From positions 62,001 through 126,000 of the forward strand of contig LFMX01000002.1 in NCBI GenBank assembly GCA_001184405.1: 64,000 bases of DNA, written 5' to 3'. The position numbers and the translations under genes are program-made. Position 1 is the first letter of the stretch, and every line of letters starts with the position of its first letter. The stretch comes from Candidatus Burkholderia humilis (GTDB taxonomy: Bacteria > Pseudomonadota > Gammaproteobacteria > Burkholderiales > Burkholderiaceae). Of this stretch, positions 42,524 to 52,447 are shown piece by piece. A model generated the notes under the pieces. It had not been told where the DNA came from, made no database searches, and worked only from the letters and a program-made list of their open reading frames with translations.

Positions 42524-43208
42524 CCCCGGATTACCGAGCGTTTCGCCGAAGAAAAGCCGCGTATTCGGACGCGCCGTCGCGCGCCACGCGCCGAGATCGT
42601 GCGGCGCGACGAAGGTCGTTTCGATGCCGAAGCGCCGCAACGTGTAATGCAGCAGATTGTGCGATCCGCCGTAAAGCGCCGTCGATGCCACAATGTGCGC
42701 GCCCGCGTCCATCAGCGTGGCGATCGCCAGATGCAGTGCCGCCTGGCCGCTCGCCGTGCCGATCGCGCCGGCGCCGCCTTCGAGCGCCGCCACGCGCTCC
42801 TCGAATACGGCCACCGTCGGATTCGAAATGCACGAATAGACGTGTCCGGAACGCTCCATGTTGAAGAGCGCGGTGGCGTGATCGGTATAGCGGAAAGAAA
42901 ACGATGTGGTCTGATAAATCAGCGTGGCGCGCGCCGGTAGCGGGATCGGGCGCGGCGCCGGCGTGCAGCGCGAGCGTATCGAAACGGGTGGCTGGCATGG
43001 TGGTCGCGAGTGGGAAGGGGCAATCATCTTAACATCGCGGTTGCGTACCAAAACTTAGGGCGAACGCTTGCGTCGATCGCGTGAAAACCTTGTCCGTTCG
43101 GCCAATCCGGCCATTGCGCCTTTCCTTTTACGGGTCTTTCCGATAGCATCGAAACATGGTTTCATTACGGTTTTTGCATTCGGACAGGCATTTCGCGAGG
43201 AGACAGCC

Positions 43209-43667
43209 ATGCGAGTCAGTGACATTCTGAAGGTCAAGGGCAACGCGCTATTCACCGTCACGCCCGATACGCCGCTCGCCGACGCTGTCGACGCTATGGC
43301 CGCGCACGATATCGGTTCGCTCGTGGTCATGGAGTATGGCGATCTCGTCGGCATGCTGACGTTCCGCGAGATCATCGTCACGTTGCGCGACAACGGTGGC
43401 GCGGTCGGCACCTCGACCATCCGCAAGATCATGGATGACCATCCGCTCACCTGCACGCCGGAAACGGATGTGAACGAAGTGCGCCGCATGATGCTCGAGC
43501 ATCACGTGCGCTATCTGCCGGTCATGGAAAACCGCGCGCTGATGGGCGTGATTTCCTTCTACGACGTGGCCCGCGCCGTCGTGGAAGAGCAGGGTTTCGA
43601 AAACCGCATGCTCAAGGCGTATATCCGCGACTGGCCGCAGGAAGAACAGCAGCAGGAGGCGCGCTGA
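43209..43667 (+). CDS. CBS-domain protein
   Basis: ATG 43209 follows GAGGAGAC at 43197-43204. The 152-residue protein is two tandem CBS motifs: VTPDTPLADAVDAMAAHDIG with LVVMEYGDLVGMLTFREI, then CTPETDVNEVRRMMLEHHVR with LPVMENRALMGVISFYDVAR. A single CBS pair with no other domain usually binds an adenine nucleotide and senses energy or redox state. It ends in a glutamine- and glutamate-rich tail (EEQQQEAR). Intact. Confidence 0.93.
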   Translation: MRVSDILKVKGNALFTVTPDTPLADAVDAMAAHDIGSLVVMEYGDLVGMLTFREIIVTLRDNGGAVGTSTIRKIMDDHPLTCTPETDVNEVRRMMLEHHVRYLPVMENRALMGVISFYDVARAVVEEQGFENRMLKAYIRDWPQEEQQQEAR

Positions 43668-43840
43668 GCGCTTCGGTCGTGCAGATCGCTGCGAACGCCG
43701 CGTCCGGGGCGTTTTTTTCGTCTGGAGCAAAACATTGTGTGTTCTTTCGAGCACGCCTTCCAATCGTCTCCCGTAGTATGCGGACTCGTTCGCGCACACG
43801 CGCGAGGTCCGTTTCGACAGCACTAGAACGCATAAGAAAC

Positions 43841-45792
43841 ATGAGTGACAAATCGATGCGCGTCGGGTCGCGCACTTCCAAACGCACACACGCCGAAGGC
43901 GAAGGGCAATTTACACTGCTCGGCGAACGCCGATTCGCGCCGTTTTTCTGGACGCAGTTCCTCGGCACGATGAACGACAACGTCTTCAAGGTCGGCTTTA
44001 CCTCGCTGGTGACGTTTCAGGCGGTGTGCTTTTCGGGCGTCGATCCGGCGACGGCCGCGTTTCTGATTTCCGCCATTTTTATCGTGCCGTTCGTGCTGTT
44101 TTCCGCGACGTCCGGACAGATTGCCGACAAGTACGACAAAGCCGTGCTCGCGCGTCTCGTGAAGACATTCGAAATCGTCGTCATGCTGATCGGCGGCGCC
44201 GGTTTTCTGCTGCACAGCGCGCCGTTGCTTTACGCGTGCACGTTTCTGATGGGCGTGCATTCCACCGTGTTCGGGCCGGTGAAATACGCGTATCTGGCCC
44301 CACCAGCATCTGGATTCGAGCGAACTCGTCGGCAGCAACGGACTCGGCGAAATGGGCACGTTCGTGGCGATTCTCATTGGCACGATCATCGGCGGCGGCG
44401 CGGCGGCGGGCGCATCCAAACATGGCACGATGTGGCTGGCCGGCGCGTGTCTCGTGTTCGCGATCATCGGGCGCGTTGCGTCGAGCTTTATTCCGAAGTC
44501 GGAGACGTCGCAACCGGACTTGGCGTTGAACTGGAATCCAATTTCGGAAACATGTCGCAACCTCAAGTTGGCGAAGCAGGATCGTACGGTGTTTCTCAGT
44601 CTGCTCGGAATTTCGTGGCTGTGGTTCGTCGGCGCGACCTTTCTCACGTCGTTTTTCAACTTCGCGAAGGACGTGCTGTCCGCGAATCCGGATGTCGTCA
44701 CGATTTTGCTCGCGACGTTTTCCATCGGCATCGGGACGGGGATCGCTCTTATGCGAGCGACTGTCGAAAAAGCGCGTGGAAATCACCGTGCGCTGCGGCA
44801 TCAGCGTCTTCGCGATCGATCTGTTTTTCGCGAGTCATCGCATCGCGCCGGCGGGACATTTGCTCGGCGTGCGCGAGTTTCTGCTGGCGCTTGCGCACTG
44901 GCGCATTCTCATAGATCTCTTTTTGCTCGCGATGTTCGGCGGCTTCTACAGGGTGCCGCTCTACGCGCTGATTCAGGCGCGCAGTCAGCCGACGCACCGC
45001 GCGCAGATCATCGCGGCGAAAATATCTTCAACTCGTTTTTCATGATCGTTTCGTCGCTGATGGCGCTCACGGCGATGGGCGTCGACATTCCCGGCCTGTT
45101 TCTCGCGACGGCGCTGCTGAATGTGGTCGTCGCCGTTGCTGAATGTGGTCGTCGCCGTGTATATCTATTCGCTCGTGCCGGAGTTTTTGCTGCGGTTTAT
45201 CGCGTGGATTCTGGTGCACACGTTCTATCGCATTCGTCTCGTCGATGTCGAGCGCATTCCGTCGCACGGCGCGGCGGTGCTCGTCTGCAATCACGTGAGT
45301 TTTGTCGATGCGGTCGTCATCATGGCCGAAAGTCCGCGTCCGATTCGCTTCGTAATGGATCACCGCATCTTCAAAACTCCGGTGCTCGGGCGGCTGTTTC
45401 GCCGCGCGAAAGCCATCCCGATCGCGCCCGCGCACGAAGATCCCGCGATGCTCGAACGCGCGTATGCCGAATGTCAGAAGGCGCTGGAAGAGGGCGATCT
45501 CGTGTGCATCTTTCCGGAAGGCAAGCTCACGCGCACGGGCGATATCAATCCGTTCCGGCATGGCATCAGCGAAATTCTGAAGCGTCATCCCGTGCCTGTT
45601 GTGCCGATGGCGCTGCGCGGATTGTGGGGCAGCGTGTTTTCGCGTCACGAAGATGCGCAATGGCCGCGGCCAATTCATCGCGGCGCGATGACACGTCTCA
45701 CGCTCGCAGTCGGCGAGCCGATTGCGCCGGAAGAGGCGACGCCCGCGCATCTGCAGGAAATCGTCTCGGCGTTGCGCGGCGTGCGACGATAA
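43841..45792 (+). pseudogene. LplT-like MFS transporter fused to a PlsC acyltransferase, several frameshifts
   Basis: The N-terminal half is a lysophospholipid transporter-like MFS (RFAPFFWTQFLGTMNDNVFK, FVLFSATSGQIADKYDKAV). The C-terminal half is a 1-acylglycerol-3-phosphate acyltransferase (VLVCNHVSFVDAVVIMAESP, with the NHxxxxD form, and FPEGKLTRTGDINPF). The frame changes near 44300, 44745, 45020 and at the 22-bp duplication at 45115-45158. Total length with repairs is about 650 codons, as in fused LplT-Aas-like proteins. It would flip lysophospholipids inward and reacylate them. The PlsC half (45121-45792) is intact in one frame but lacks its own ribosome binding site. Confidence 0.85.
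45115..45158 (+). repeat. 22-bp tandem duplication in the LplT-PlsC gene
   Basis: TGCTGAATGTGGTCGTCGCC followed by GT is repeated twice directly. The second copy restores LLNVVVAVYIYSLVPEFLLR in the PlsC frame. The extra 22 bases shift the frame by one. Confidence 0.95.
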
Positions 45793-45870
45793 GCAGGAAC
45801 AAGACGGCGAGAACAAGCGCGGCTGGAATAATAATAAATTCCCCGACACTTTTTTTTCAGGTCGACGCTC

Positions 45871-46977
45871 ATGTCCGGCAACACCCTTGGCACGCTTTTC
45901 ACCGTCACGAATTTCGGCGAGTCACACGGTCCGGCGATCGGCTGCATAATCGAGGGCTGCCCGCCGGGCATGGCGCTCACGGAAGCCGATATCCAGATCG
46001 AACTCGATCGACGCCGCCCCGGCACGTCGCGTCACGTCACGCAGCGTCAGGAGCCGGATCAGGTCGAGATTCTGTCCGGCGTGTTCGAAGGCGTGACGAC
46101 CGGCACGCCGATCGCGCTGCTTATCCGCAATACGGATCAGCGCAGCAAGGACTACGGCAATATCGCGCAGAGCTTCCGGCCGGGACACGCGGACTACACC
46201 TATTGGCAGAAGTACGGCGTGCGCGATTATCGCGGCGGCGGCCGTTCGTCGGCGCGTCTTACGGCGCCGACGGTCGCAGCGGGTGCGGTTGCGAAGAAGT
46301 GGCTTTACGAGAAATTCGGGCTGGAGACGCGTGGTCGCATGAGCGCGCTCGGTGAAATCGAGATTCCGTTTCAGGACTGGTCGCACGTGCGCGAGAATCC
46401 GTTTTTCTCGCCGAATGCGGACATCGTGCCGCAGCTAGAGGAATACATGGACAACCTGCGACGCGACGGCGATTCGGTCGGCGCGCGCATCGAAGTGACG
46501 GCGACGGGCGTGCCGGTGGGTCTCGGCGAGCCGCTTTACGATCGTCTGGATGCGGATATCGCGCACGCCATGATGGGGCTGAACGCGGTGAAGGCGGTTG
46601 AAATCGGCGCGGGTTTCACGAGCGTCGCGCAACGCGGCTCGCAGCACGGCGATGAAATGACGCCCGAAGGTTTCGCGACCAACAACGCGGGCGGCATTCT
46701 CGGCGGCATTTCGAGCGGGCAGGACATCACGGTATCGATCGCGATCAAGCCGACGTCGAGCATTCGCACGCCGCGTCAGTCGATCGACAAGGAAGGCGCG
46801 AGCGCGACCGTCGAAACTTTTGGCCGACACGATCCGTGCGTCGGCATTCGCGCGACGCCGATCGCGGAAGCGCTGCTTGCGCTGGTGCTGATGGATCACG
46901 CGTTGCGACATCGCGCGCAATGCGGCGATGTGGTGGTCGATACACCGAAGATCGCGGCACAAGCGCCGGGCAAATAA
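45871..46977 (+). CDS. aroC: Chorismate synthase
   Basis: An intact 368-residue protein starting [20 protein letters not shown]. Family signatures are [19 protein letters not shown] near the start, [20 protein letters not shown] near residue 125, and [20 protein letters not shown] near the end. It catalyses the last step of the shikimate pathway, 5-enolpyruvylshikimate-3-phosphate to chorismate, with reduced FMN. A hairpin terminator follows 2-3 bases after the TAA. The gene stands between a broken acyltransferase and ETF-QO with no sign of decay, as expected for a gene required for aromatic amino acids and ubiquinone. Confidence 0.97.
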   Translation: MSGNTLGTLFTVTNFGESHGPAIGCIIEGCPPGMALTEADIQIELDRRRPGTSRHVTQRQEPDQVEILSGVFEGVTTGTPIALLIRNTDQRSKDYGNIAQSFRPGHADYTYWQKYGVRDYRGGGRSSARLTAPTVAAGAVAKKWLYEKFGLETRGRMSALGEIEIPFQDWSHVRENPFFSPNADIVPQLEEYMDNLRRDGDSVGARIEVTATGVPVGLGEPLYDRLDADIAHAMMGLNAVKAVEIGAGFTSVAQRGSQHGDEMTPEGFATNNAGGILGGISSGQDITVSIAIKPTSSIRTPRQSIDKEGASATVETFGRHDPCVGIRATPIAEALLALVLMDHALRHRAQCGDVVVDTPKIAAQAPGK

Positions 46978-46979
46978 AA

Positions 46980-47006
46980 AAGGGCGCCGATGATCTCGGC
47001 GCCCTT
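46980..47006. terminator. Shared bidirectional terminator of aroC and ETF-QO
   Basis: AAGGGCGCCGA and TCGGCGCCCTT form an 11-bp perfect stem with a 5-base loop, with A on one side and T on the other. It lies between the convergent stops of aroC and ETF-QO. Confidence 0.88.
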
Positions 47007-47023
47007 TCTCTTTCAGCAGACGA

Positions 47024-48697
47024 TCACATATTCGGATAGTTCGGTCCGCCGCCGCCTTCCGGCGTGACCCACACGATGTTCTGCGTTGGATCCTTGATAT
47101 CGCACGTCTTGCAATGCACGCAGTTCTGCGCGTTGATTTGCAGACGTTCGCTGCCGTCGTCGTTCTTCACGAATTCGTACACGGCGGCGGGACAGTAGCG
47201 TCCTTCCGGACCCGCATACGTGCGCAGATTCACGTTGACCGGCACGCTCGGATCTTTCAGCGTCAAATGCGCGGGCTGATTCTCTTCGTGGTTCGTGTTC
47301 GAAATGAACACGGACGACAGACGATCGAACGTGAGCTTGCCATCCGGCTTCGGATAAACGATCGGTTTGCTCTGCGACGCGGGCTTCAGCATCTCATGAT
47401 CCCAATGCTGATGATGCAGCGTCCACGGCACATTGCCGCCCATCACTTTCTGTTCGAGGCCGACCATGAACGTGCCGAGATACAGACCCTTGCTCATCCA
47501 CTGCTTGAAATTGCGCGCGCGATACAGCTCGGTCTTGAGCCACGAACTGTCGAATGCTTCGGGATACGCCACGAGTTCATCGTTCTGACGGCCGGCTTGG
47601 ACCGCATCGAACGCGGCTTCGGCGGCCATCTTGCCGGACTTGATCGCCGCATGACTGCCCTTGATGCGCGATGCATTCAGGAAGCCCGCGTCATCGCCCG
47701 CGAGCGCGCCGCCGGGGAACGCGAGCTTCGGCAGCGACATGAGACCGCCCGCCGTGATGGCACGCGCGCCGTACGAAATGCGTTTGCCGCCTTCGAGGAA
47801 CGGGCGGATCGACGGATGCGTCTTGTAGCGCTGAAATTCCTCGAATGGCGACAGATACGGATTAGAATAACCTAGTCCGACGACGAAGCCCACGACCACC
47901 TGGTTGTTATCCATGTAATAGAGGAACGAGCCGCCGTAGGTATCCGGTTCGAGCGGCCAGCCCGCCGTGTGGATCACGAGACCCGGCTTGTGCTTGACCG
48001 GATCGATTTCCCACAATTCCTTGATGCCGATGCCATAAACCTGCGGATCGGCATTCTTGTTGAGCTTGAATTTCTCGATTAGTTGACGGCCCAGATGCCC
48101 ACGCGCACCTTCGCAGAAAAGCGTGTACTTCGCGTGCAATTCCATGCCGAGCTGGAAGTTTTCGGTCGGCTGACCGTCCTTGCCGACGCCCATATTGCCC
48201 GTGACGACGCCGCGCACCGAACCGTCATCGGCATACAGAATTTCGGCTGCCGGAAACCCAGGAAAGATTTCGACGCCGAGCGCTTCGGCCTGCTGGCCGA
48301 GCCAGCGCGTCACGTTCGCGAGCGAAATCACATAGTTGCTGTGATTCTTGAAGTTGTCCGGAAGCAGCCAGTTCGGTACCTGCTTCGCGTTGTTCTGCGA
48401 GAGGAAAAGAAAGCGGTCTTCCGTCACTTCGACGTCGAGCGGCGCGCCTTTTTCCTTCCAATCGGGGATGAGTTCGGACAGGCCGCGCGGGTTCATCACG
48501 GCACCCGACAGAATGTGCGCGCCGATCTCGGAGCCTTTCTCCAGAACGCACACGCCGATTTCGACGCCTTTTTCTTCCGCCAGCTGTTTCAACCGGATGG
48601 CCGCTGACAAACCAGCTGGGCCGCCGCCGACGATGACGACGTCGTATTCCATCGATTCGCGGGGACCGTATTGCTCGATGAGGCTCGTCGGGGTCAT
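47024..48697 (-). CDS. etfD: Electron transfer flavoprotein-ubiquinone oxidoreductase
   Basis: About 557 intact residues. ATG 48697 with AGGAG just upstream is preferred over TTG 48700. The FAD motif is DVVIVGGGPAGLSAAIRLKQ, and the membrane-associated region includes AHILSGAVMNPRGLSELIPD. The 4Fe-4S cluster is in the C-terminal CPAAVYEF and NCVHCKTCDIKDPTQNIVW. It takes electrons from ETF and passes them to ubiquinone at the inner membrane, linking fatty-acid and amino-acid dehydrogenases to respiration. Its integrity implies that some ETF-dependent oxidation still matters here. Confidence 0.95.
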   Translation of the reverse strand: MTPTSLIEQYGPRESMEYDVVIVGGGPAGLSAAIRLKQLAEEKGVEIGVCVLEKGSEIGAHILSGAVMNPRGLSELIPDWKEKGAPLDVEVTEDRFLFLSQNNAKQVPNWLLPDNFKNHSNYVISLANVTRWLGQQAEALGVEIFPGFPAAEILYADDGSVRGVVTGNMGVGKDGQPTENFQLGMELHAKYTLFCEGARGHLGRQLIEKFKLNKNADPQVYGIGIKELWEIDPVKHKPGLVIHTAGWPLEPDTYGGSFLYYMDNNQVVVGFVVGLGYSNPYLSPFEEFQRYKTHPSIRPFLEGGKRISYGARAITAGGLMSLPKLAFPGGALAGDDAGFLNASRIKGSHAAIKSGKMAAEAAFDAVQAGRQNDELVAYPEAFDSSWLKTELYRARNFKQWMSKGLYLGTFMVGLEQKVMGGNVPWTLHHQHWDHEMLKPASQSKPIVYPKPDGKLTFDRLSSVFISNTNHEENQPAHLTLKDPSVPVNVNLRTYAGPEGRYCPAAVYEFVKNDDGSERLQINAQNCVHCKTCDIKDPTQNIVWVTPEGGGGPNYPNM

Positions 48698-48890
48698 CAA
48701 TGCTCCTATGTACCGTTAGAATGCCTTTTTGGGATCGCGTATTGTCGGGGAACGTCAGGCGGGCCGCAACCAACCCCACCCGATTTAGCATGTTTTTGCC
48801 GCACTGCGGTATCCGGATCGATGCTAGTGTCACGAGGACGCTCCCCACGCGCCGTGCAACACAGAACCAACCATACAACAAGGAAGCTCA

Positions 48891-49664
48891 ATGGGCCGTT
48901 CGATCAACCTGGAAGGGAAGGTCGCGCTGATTACCGGCGCGTCCAGTGGACTGGGCAAGCGTTTCGCGCAGGTGTTGTCGCAGGCGGGCGCGAAAGTGGT
49001 GCTGGCGAGCCGCCGCAGCGAGCGTCTGAAGGAATTGCGCGCGGAAATCGAGTCGTCGGGCGGCGCGGCGCATGTCGTTTCGCTCGATGTCACCGACTAC
49101 CAGAGCATCAAGTCGGCGATCGCGCACGCCGAGACGGAAGCGGGTACCATCGACATCCTCGTGAATAACTCGGGCGTGTCGACCACGCAAAAGCTGACCG
49201 ACGTCACGCCGTCCGACTACGAATACGTCTTCGGCACCAACACGCGCGGCGCGTTTTTCGTCGCGCAGGAAGTGGCCAAACGGATGATCATGCACGGCAA
49301 CGGCCCGTCCAAGCCAGCGTACCGGATCATCAACATCGCTTCGGTGGCGGGTTTGCGTGTGTTTCCGCAAATCGGTCTCTATTCGATGAGCAAGGCCGCC
49401 GTCATCCAGATGACCAAGGCAATGGCGCTCGAATGGGGCCGTCACGGCATCAACGTGAACGCGATCTGCCCGGGTTATATCGATACCGAGATCAATCACC
49501 ATCACTGGAAAACCGAGGTCGGCCAAAAGCTCGTGTCGATGCTGCCGCGCCGCCGCGTGGGAACGCCCGGCGACCTGGACGGCCTGCTATTGCTGCTCGC
49601 CGCCGATGAATCGCAGTTCATGAACGGCGCGGTGATTTCGGCCGATGATGGATTTTCACTCTGA
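48891..49664 (+). CDS. SDR-family oxidoreductase
   Basis: An intact 257-residue short-chain dehydrogenase. The NAD(P) motif is ALITGASSGLGKRFAQVLSQ and the NNSGV element is in DILVNNSGVSTT. The catalytic Ser-Tyr-Lys are in NIASVAG and LYSMSKAAVIQMTKAM. It begins MGRSINLEGKVALITG with an AAGGAAG ribosome binding site 7 bases upstream. The substrate cannot be stated; the sequence resembles 3-hydroxyacyl or 3-oxoacyl reductases. A thioesterase follows 58 bases later. Confidence 0.92.
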   Translation: MGRSINLEGKVALITGASSGLGKRFAQVLSQAGAKVVLASRRSERLKELRAEIESSGGAAHVVSLDVTDYQSIKSAIAHAETEAGTIDILVNNSGVSTTQKLTDVTPSDYEYVFGTNTRGAFFVAQEVAKRMIMHGNGPSKPAYRIINIASVAGLRVFPQIGLYSMSKAAVIQMTKAMALEWGRHGINVNAICPGYIDTEINHHHWKTEVGQKLVSMLPRRRVGTPGDLDGLLLLLAADESQFMNGAVISADDGFSL

Positions 49665-49722
49665 GCGTGCGCCGCGATTTTGCGCAGGCGCGCCGGACCT
49701 CTCACCGCAACATTTCGCGTAA

Positions 49723-50160
49723 ATGACCACCGATCACGCATTTCACACTGTCATCGACTACGCCATGCCCATTCGCTGGGGCGACATGGACGCTTTCGGG
49801 CACGTCAACAACACCGTTTATTTCCGCTACATGGAGCAGGTGCGGATTTCGTGGTTCGAGCGGATCGGCATCGCGTGCGACAATGGGGAAGGTCAAGGTC
49901 CGGTGATCGTGAATGCATCGATGGAGTTTTTGAAGCAGCTTCACTATCCCGGCGATGTGATCGGCCGCATGTCGGTCGGTCAGCCGGGGCGCAGCAGTTT
50001 CGACACGCGTTTCGAGCTATACTGTTCGGACGATCCCGCCACGCTTTATGCGCGCGGCGCGGCGAAGATCGTGTGGATCGATTACGCGGCAGGCAAGTCG
50101 GTGCCGATCCCGGATTTGCTGCGTCAGATCATCGAAACGGGCAAGACGATCGCACTGTAA
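49723..50160 (+). CDS. 4-hydroxybenzoyl-CoA-type acyl-CoA thioesterase
   Basis: An intact 145-residue hotdog protein. The catalytic aspartate region is MPIRWGDMDAFGHVNNTVYF, the typical 4HBT motif. A later segment, ARGAAKIVWIDYAAGKSVPI, is also usual for the family. It hydrolyses acyl-CoA esters in the cytosol. It follows the SDR gene closely and may share its transcript. Its stop lies beside the stop of the convergent LuxR remnant. Confidence 0.9.
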   Translation: MTTDHAFHTVIDYAMPIRWGDMDAFGHVNNTVYFRYMEQVRISWFERIGIACDNGEGQGPVIVNASMEFLKQLHYPGDVIGRMSVGQPGRSSFDTRFELYCSDDPATLYARGAAKIVWIDYAAGKSVPIPDLLRQIIETGKTIAL

Positions 50161-50168
50161 TCGTGCGC

Positions 50169-50715
50169 TCACGTGCCGAGCAGACGCTGCAAAAGCTCGG
50201 TCACGTTGCCCGTATCGTATTTGCGCATGAGCCGCGCACGGTAGATGTCCACCGTACGCGGACTGATATCGAGCACGCGGCCGATCTACTTGCTCGTTTT
50301 TCCCGTCACCAGCTGCGCAGCGATTTCCCGCTCGTGCGGCGTCAGTTCGATCGCGACACGCCGCGTCGCGCCAAATCCTCGAAGGTCCACACGCCCGCGG
50401 CATGGGGCGCGGCGCGATCCAGCGCGCGTCCGGTCACGTGGCACCAGAACAACTCGCCGTTTCTGCGCTTCATGATGCGGTCGTCGCTATACGTGCCTTC
50501 CTTGCTGATATGTGCGGCAATCCGCTTGCCGATGCGCGCGAATTCATCCGGCGACGGATACAGCACTTCGAACGATTTGCCGATCAGCGCTTCGCGGGCA
50601 AAGCCGAAAATGTGGCGCAGCGCTGTTCATTGCAATCCTCGATGATGCGCTCGCGTGACAGCACCAGCCCGACGGGCGCGAGATGAAACGCGGTTTGGTA
50701 ATCCAATTCAGGTAT
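50169..50715 (-). pseudogene. PAS-domain LuxR-type regulator, frameshifts, amber codon and ATA in the start position
   Basis: The PAS domain is seen as LDYQTAFHLAPVGLVLSRER and RIMKRRNGELFWCHVTGRAL. The LuxR HTH is DISPRTVDIYRARLMRKYDT with the end TELLQRLLGT at TGA 50169-50171. The frame is lost near 50620 and near 50370, and a TAG interrupts TSK-IGRVLD at about 50288. Where relatives have an ATG (MPELDYQ), this sequence has ATA, and I see no ribosome binding site that could rescue it. Repaired length would be about 180 codons. It would be a sensor-regulator of unknown signal. Confidence 0.72.
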
Positions 50716-50937
50716 GTTCGATCGGTCGCCGCGTGAACGCGCGTCGGTGGAAGGAACCAAACGCGGCCGGGCAAAGACTTATGTATTTTTGTGTATTGTG
50801 CCGGATCGACCGCGCAGCGTACGCTCTTTTCCACGCCATAAGTCCGCCGGACGTGCGTCACGCAGCCTTTGCATGCGCGTCACGGCGGTTCCAGCCAAGC
50901 CAGTTCTCAGTTGGATCACATAGGAAGGGACAATCAG

Positions 50938-51655
50938 ATGAACAAGGTCTATCCCAGCGCGAAAGCGGCGCTCGAAGACATCGTCAAGGACGGGCAGACG
51001 TTCGCCGTCGGCGGTTTCGGGCTGTGCGGCATTCCCGAAGCGCTGATCGCCGCACTGCGCGACACGGGCGTGAAAGGCATCACGTGTATCAGCAACAACG
51101 CCGGTGTCGATGGTTTCGGCCTCGGTCTTCTGCTCGAAACGCGTCAGATCAAGAAGATGATTTCGTCGTATGTCGGCGAAAACAAGGAGTTCGAGCGGCA
51201 ATATTTGGCCGGCGAACTCGAACTTGAACTCGAACTCGAATTCACGCCGCAAGGCACGCTCGCCGAAAAGCTGCGCGCGGGCGGCGCGGGCATTCCGGCG
51301 TTCTTCACGAACATGGGCTTCGGCACGGTGATCGCGGAAGGCAAGGAAACGCGTCAGTTCGGCGAGAATCACTACGTGCTCGAGCATTCGCTGACGGCGG
51401 ATGTCGGCGTCGTCAAAAGCCTGGAAGGCGGATAAATCCGGCAATCTCATCTATCGCCGCACGGCCCGCAACTTCAACCCGATGTGCGCGATGGCCGGCA
51501 AGATCACGGTTGCGGAAGTCAAGGAAATCGTGGAAGTCGGCGAACTCGATCCGGACCAGATTCACACGCCCGGCATTTTCGTGCAGCGTCTCATGCTGAA
51601 CGCGAATCCCGAAAAACATATCGAACAACGCATCGTCCGCGCGAAAGGAGCGTAA
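50938..51655 (+). pseudogene. scoA: 3-oxoacid CoA-transferase subunit A, frameshifted
   Basis: ATG 50938 follows AGGAAGGGAC. The start [20 protein letters not shown] and the motif [20 protein letters not shown] are normal. An extra A in the run near 51418 changes [12 protein letters not shown] into VVKSLEGG and a stop. The end ([20 protein letters not shown]) follows in another frame to 51655. A GAACTC repeat adds ELEL in frame before [10 protein letters not shown]. The enzyme pair moves CoA from succinyl-CoA to acetoacetate or similar 3-oxoacids. It overlaps nothing but lies 2 bases from scoB. Confidence 0.9.
51214..51243 (+). repeat. 6-bp tandem repeat (GAACTC/T)n in scoA
   Basis: Three GAACTC and one GAACTT in series, followed by GAATTC, encode [11 protein letters not shown]. 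The family norm is GELELEF, so about two units (12 bases) have been added without shifting the frame. Confidence 0.9.
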
Positions 51656-51657
51656 TC

Positions 51658-52303
51658 ATGGCTTGGAATCGTGACCAGATGGCCGCGCGCGCGGCGAAGG
51701 AATTGCAGGACGGCTTTTACGTAAACCTCGGCATCGGTTTGCCGACGCTCGTGGCCAATCATGTGCCGGACGGCATGGAGGTGTGGCTGCAGTCGGAAAA
51801 CGGGCTGCTCGGCATCGGGCCGTCGCCGTATGAAAACGAAGTGGACGCCGATCTCATCAACGCGGGCAAGCAGACCGTGACCACGCTGCCGGGTTCGTCA
51901 ATTTTTTCGTCGGCGGATTCGTTCGCGATGATTCGCGGCGGACACATCAACCAGGCCATTCTCGGCACCATGCAGATCAGCAAGAAGGGCGACCTGGCCA
52001 ATTGGATGATCCCCGGCAAGATGATCAAGGGCATGGGCGGCGCATGGACCTCGTCGCGGGCGTGAAGAAAGTCGTCGTGCTGATGGAGCACGTCGCCAGG
52101 GGCGATCAGCACAAGATTCTCGAAGAATGCACGCTGCCGCTGCCGCTGACGGGCGTGGGCGTGGTGGATCGCATCATCACGGACCTGCGCGTGATCGACG
52201 TGACGGAAACGGCCTGAAACTCGTCGAACTCGCCGATGGCGTCACGGCCGAGGAAATTCAGCAGAAGACGGGCACGCCGCTCGATGTATCGAGCGTGAAG
52301 TGA
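51658..52303 (+). pseudogene. scoB: 3-oxoacid CoA-transferase subunit B, two frameshifts
   Basis: ATG 51658 follows AAAGGAG at 51646-51652. It begins [20 protein letters not shown]. The active-site glutamate is in [20 protein letters not shown]. Near 52045 GCGATGG has become GCATGG, so [20 protein letters not shown] is in another frame. A second single-base loss in the A run near 52211 separates [20 protein letters not shown] (the natural reading). The end IQQKTGTPLDVSSVK reaches TGA 52301-52303. Both ScoA and ScoB are thus dead. A strong terminator follows 27 bases later. Confidence 0.9.
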
Positions 52304-52330
52304 CGGTTTGAACGTTTTTGGAAAGCAAGG

Positions 52331-52364
52331 ACGGGCGAGGCTTTCGAGCTTCGCCCGTTTTTTC
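52331..52364 (+). terminator. Rho-independent terminator after scoB
   Basis: ACGGGCGA and TCGCCCGT form a strong stem with a 12-base loop, followed by six T. It ends the scoAB transcript. Confidence 0.85.
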
Positions 52365-52447
52365 TGGGGTCGTCCGTTCGGCTATCCGGCGATCGACCTC
52401 ACATAAAGCGCTTTACAATCGATCGGACTCTCAACGAGGACATTTTC

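Larger units (their letters stand above)
41612..42998 (-). pseudogene. metY: O-acetylhomoserine sulfhydrylase-like PLP enzyme, frameshifted, with an expanded EIA repeat
   Basis: ATG 42998 gives MPATRFDTLALHAGAAPDPA and loses frame at the CG run at 42927-42934, where two bases seem missing. The rest begins LIYQTTSFSFRYTDHATALF and shows the PLP lysine in DLVYHSATKFLGGHGTTIGG. The C-terminus (GPGRIRLSIGLEDPDDLIDD) is complete. A 9-bp repeat adds EIA triplets, giving DIAEIAEIAEIA..., before HEHGVPLLVDSSF. This is followed in the reading direction by the PLP-site domain, so the extra residues lie in a loop. Without the frame loss the 430-plus residue enzyme would make homocysteine from O-acetylhomoserine and sulfide. 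Confidence 0.87.
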
